From NCBI RefSeq assembly GCF_964340395.1, contig NC_135568.1, positions 13,447,776 through 13,511,775 of the forward strand: a stretch of 64,000 nucleotides of DNA. Direction: 5' to 3'. Made by a program: the position numbers and the translations under genes. The notes below the pieces were generated by a model. It searched no databases. It was not told where the DNA came from and saw nothing but the letters and a program-made list of their open reading frames with translations. Positions 60,402-64,000 of this stretch are shown piece by piece. This DNA comes from Glandiceps talaboti (lineage: Eukaryota; Hemichordata; Enteropneusta; Spengelidae). Position 1 is the stretch's first letter; every line of letters starts with the position of its first letter.

Positions 60402-60546
60402 GCTAGGTTAGGGGTTACTTGGCCCAGCTTGCAAGTTGCAGAGGGTACTGTAAGTCGGGACTTGATTCTGATATTGTCCCAGTTACACCAGACATTGTCA
60501 GAATTTAGTCCAGAATTACACCATCTGCAAGCAGGACTAGTGTAGT
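60402..60546 (+). CDS. Candidate terminal exon of an unknown gene
   Basis: A long T-rich tract and ATTGCAG acceptor precede a 145-nt stretch open in one frame to TAG, with ordinary-looking protein (LGVTWPSLQVAEGTVSRDLI and a Leu-rich amphipathic end). An AATAAA-type signal follows at 60600. No upstream coding exon was found (a donor-like site lies at 59749), and no family is recognised. It may be chance. Confidence 0.3.
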
Positions 60547-61150
60547 TGTGAAAGTGTGCATGTTTTATTTAATGAGCAAATTAACATATTTAATGACTTT
60601 GAATAAAGATAAAATTGGAAATATTGTGATATTTAAATTTAAGATTGAGAAAGTATACAAATACAGGAGACAAAATGTTGTTGATGTGAATTTGAAAATA
60701 GAATTTAAATATTTAGTAATATAGTAGCCATGCTATGGGAGGAGGGGAGGGGTAGACTTTGGTGATAGGAGAATTGAAGTTCAGTTCGCAGTGTGATTGT
60801 AAATTTTAAGCTATGTTGTACTACAAATGGATAAATAATTTTAAGAGAAATTTTACATCAAAACAAGCCTATATGTGCTATAAAAGATAAACAAATCTTG
60901 TATTCTCGCTGAAAATCTTTGCATAAATTGGCCAAGTCAAGAGAGCAGTAACACATTTTGTACTTGGTGATTGACAACCCGTAAGGAGAGACAAAGGTAA
61001 TTAGGTGATGTCGGTGTTCCTGTTTGTTACTAATGTAGCATACATCATAAAATGAAGTGGTCTGGAGCAGGATATTTAGTTTATCAGACAAACACGCAGA
61101 AATTACAAGGGGGCTTGTTACTTTGGCCAGGGAGATTACATGAAATTGTT

Positions 61151-61213
61151 CTATAATGTGTTTGATGAAGATGATATGATAATCTTATCGATACTTCATC
61201 AAACACATTATAG
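61151..61213. repeat. Hairpin CTATAATGTGTTTGATGAAG
   Basis: About 20-bp perfect arms around a 23-bp loop. Confidence 0.85.
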
Positions 61214-61934
61214 ATGTGTTTACCCTACACGAAAGTAGGGTCTACGATCGAATATGTTGCTTCAACATGTACATGTACATGTATATGTCAGAGGTGATAC
61301 TTTTGAGTAGTTCTACTGAGATCACCGTACAGGCAAATAGCAAAGTCCTGTGTGTAAAAGTTAGTTATCTAGTTAGGGTTATAGCTGAAATTAAGATTAA
61401 CAGAATTGTATAAGTCTTTACAAGTCTAGAGTGTTTAGATGTTGATGTTCATATTTGTTACAAGGTTTGACCTTGTCATCAGTCAACATGGGTATGACCT
61501 ACATGTAGATATAACAGATATGTTAGGTGTTACAGTTCTAATTTCAGTGATTCACGTCTGATTAGGTATGGGAAATTTTTGGGTGGGGTGGGGATGAGGG
61601 GAAGGGGGGAGGGGGTTAGTGAAAAAGTTAGTCCAAGCAAATAAGTACATTATCTCATCTAATCCACTGATATAAGATAGCACTAATGCAAGGACCTTGG
61701 ACTGAATTATTGGCCTTTAACTTCATACCACTACAAGTGCATGATTGAATGTGAACACTGGCTCTCACAATACCCTTCCAATGTAGCCCTTCCCCTCCCA
61801 TGATAAAGTCCCCCTCCTCAAGCCTCTTCATATATACATGTGACATATATACACATATCAGATATCAAATTATTACTAGTTCTAGTCCATCATATTGGGT
61901 ATGAAATTGTTATCACGACACCTCATTCTATGGC

Positions 61935-62285
61935 ATTCAGTACAGTGGACCACTCTAAGCCAGCATTGCAAATTAGGTTAATGTTAAGGGGTCTAGTCAT
62001 ATCCCAATGATATACATAACTTTGACCCTAACTCCCTAGCTGTATATTTGTAGATCATGTGTGTCCATCCAATGATGTACGATTTGAAAAAAAAAATGTC
62101 AGCATGTTGGTATTCTGGAATATAGTGGAAAAAACATTCCAAGTCAAAATTGCAAATTAAGTTAATGTTAAGGGGTCAGTCTTATCCCAATCATATACAT
62201 ATCTCTTACTCTAACTCCTTAGCTTTATACTCATAGATATGGTGCATCCCTCTGACAATGCATGATTTTGAAAAAAAAAGTGATT
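61935..62285 (+). repeat. Direct duplication of ~185 bp
   Basis: Two adjoining diverged copies share ATTGCAAATTA, GTTAATGTTAAGGGGTC, TCATATCCCAAT-like and GATTTGAAAAAAAA stretches. Confidence 0.8.
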
Positions 62286-64000
62286 TTATGACCCCCTCCC
62301 CCTAATAATATTACAAACAATAAGTGAGTGACCTAGCAAGGTCAAACAGGTGAAGTATTCAAACAATAATTAACGTCACCACACTTTATCATTGACAGAG
62401 AACAGGACATTAATTTTATTCAAGGAGAATTTTTACATAAATTATGCAGTTTGTTCACCTTATGCGTAATAGTGAGAAAATTTATTCAAATAGACATATA
62501 ACTATTATGAATATAAATCACAAAATTGACCTCCAATCTCAGTATTTTTGCAAGGATGGTAGGTAAATATCAAACTGAGAAAATCTCCTTGGGTTCCTGT
62601 GCTAAAAATGTATTGATGGTCACAAAGTCACGTACATACATGTAGATATATACTGTACATGGGGAAGTGCCAGTGTACAGGACACCCTCCCTCCTGCTTC
62701 CCCGTCCCATTTGGTTGCCAGGTTCCCAATCTCTCTTTAAACAGTGTATAACAGTGACTTGTCAGTTTGTGAATCAATTTCAACCAAGGTGGTTCTTACC
62801 CTGTTATTCATAGCACGGTTCCAAGAATATATTAACTTTTTAAAGGGGCACAGCTTTTGTTATTTTTTGATGTAATTCTTGTCGTACATGTATATTAAAA
62901 GGTATCTGTAGTGTTCTGTTATCACATACCCATTTTCTATTCCTATTTGATTCAAAAGTGCGTGTGTGCATTCAGGGTTCAAAATTAACAGTAGTCCTGT
63001 GTCCAAAGACTACCAATTTTTGTCATGGGGCTACTACAATTTGCAGTTGGTAGCCCCCTTAGGCCACCATTGATTATACATGTATGTGGGTTCAAAGATG
63101 GAAGATTTACTAACATTATTTTAATAACACACATACATGTATTTCCAAAAGAGGAACTCTGGTTTTCAGTTCAGGAATATGAGACTATTGGTCACCATCC
63201 TTGGTAGGGAACTGGGACTGCCAAGGAAAAATCTTTAAGGTAATTTCGAGCCCTGGCATTGAACCTGTTCAATACAATCATTTTCCGTATCATGTCCTGG
63301 CCAGCTTTGCTCAAATATGATGTGGTACGCTCGTTGATATCCGTTCATTTGATTTTGTTTTAATTTTTCTCAATATCTTTATGTGTTTGAGCATAAAATA
63401 ATATTTCACTATCAATTCATGTGATTATAATGATGTTTCCATGCCACTACATAGGGTAAAACCTTTTCTGCCTGGATATGGGTTTTGCGGAGGCCCTTCC
63501 ACCTGTACAACCTCTGTTTGCAAAACCCATATCCGGGCCATAAAGATTATTATCTAAGTCATAAGTTGCTATTGAAAAAACAAGACATACACTATTGTCA
63601 TTCAAGTTATAACATAGTGTAAAATTTACTAAGACAATATAAAATCATATACTAATATTAATGCTTTTATCAAAGTATATATTAGTTGAGCAATTTTTGG
63701 GAAGTTATTGCTGGATTTTTGATGAAAAGAAAATGCTCCCGTTACTACATGTATGAACTGCAATGTTTGTAAGTGTAATGCCACTGGTAAATAATTAATG
63801 ATTATTCTGTTTCAGTTTTGATTTAGATTGGACTGTAGATAAAAAAAAACATGGTAGTTCCAGCATGTAGTATCTTTACTGTGTTTGAATTCCCTTGTTC
63901 TTTGTGATTATATTTGTATAATTTTTAATATTTCTGTGTTCTTCCAGTTCGTTTTGAAAATGCAAAAAAAGTTGCTTTTTAAAATAATGGATATTGGAAT
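62286..64000. other. Right edge, no supported gene
   Basis: AT-rich DNA. The only structure is a 21-bp-arm hairpin at 63471-63537 (GGATATGGGTTTTGC and its complement). Confidence 0.6.

Overview
The window is eukaryotic: genes are split into many short exons with GT/AG borders, introns carry long microsatellites, and SINE-like, foldback and MITE-like repeats are scattered throughout. The composition, the repeat load and the multi-copy immune-type genes suggest a marine invertebrate, perhaps amphioxus, a hemichordate or a related animal. The species cannot be fixed from the sequence alone. No rRNA, true tRNA, CRISPR or prokaryotic operon is present.

The left two thirds (743-40771) hold a head-to-tail cluster of three paralogous genes on the + strand. 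Gene 1 is cut by the left edge of the window (743-8249, 3' half). Gene 2 (14572-25534, 13 coding exons, 834 aa) and gene 3 (29015-40771, 14 coding exons, 833 aa) are complete by hand splicing; in both, every exon joins in phase. The protein has an N-terminal GHKL (Bergerat-fold) ATPase, a transducer-like segment, a cysteine-rich segment, a long coiled coil and a C-terminal C3HC4 RING finger of the IAP/MDM2/MUL1 style. It therefore looks like an E3 ubiquitin ligase carrying a MORC/Hsp90-like ATP-driven clamp. I know no standard gene name for this arrangement. The tandem copies, gene-conversion-like exons and lineage-specific exon changes fit an innate-defence or genome-surveillance family, but that role is inference.

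Genes 2 and 3 each have a candidate promoter plus non-coding first exon (about 13330-13478 and 27120-27260), sharing a 13-bp block and CRE-like sites. Introns hold several unusual structures: a 56-bp minisatellite copied from an exon end with its splice donor (22640-23500), a related mobile element in the last intron of both genes in opposite orientation, and a decoy copy of the RING-exon acceptor.

From 40772 to 46700 there is only repeat-rich intergenic DNA. A minus-strand gene follows, whose main exon (48656-49889) encodes a glycosyltransferase-like (GT-B) protein. Smaller exons lie at 48051-48107 and 47722-47819, and a possible start exon at 53618-53680 sits next to a perfect CRE. The last 10 kb (54000-64000) holds foldback elements, microsatellites and duplicated intergenic segments, with one weak candidate terminal exon at 60402-60546.

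All splice models come from reading exon borders and comparing paralogs, not from transcripts.
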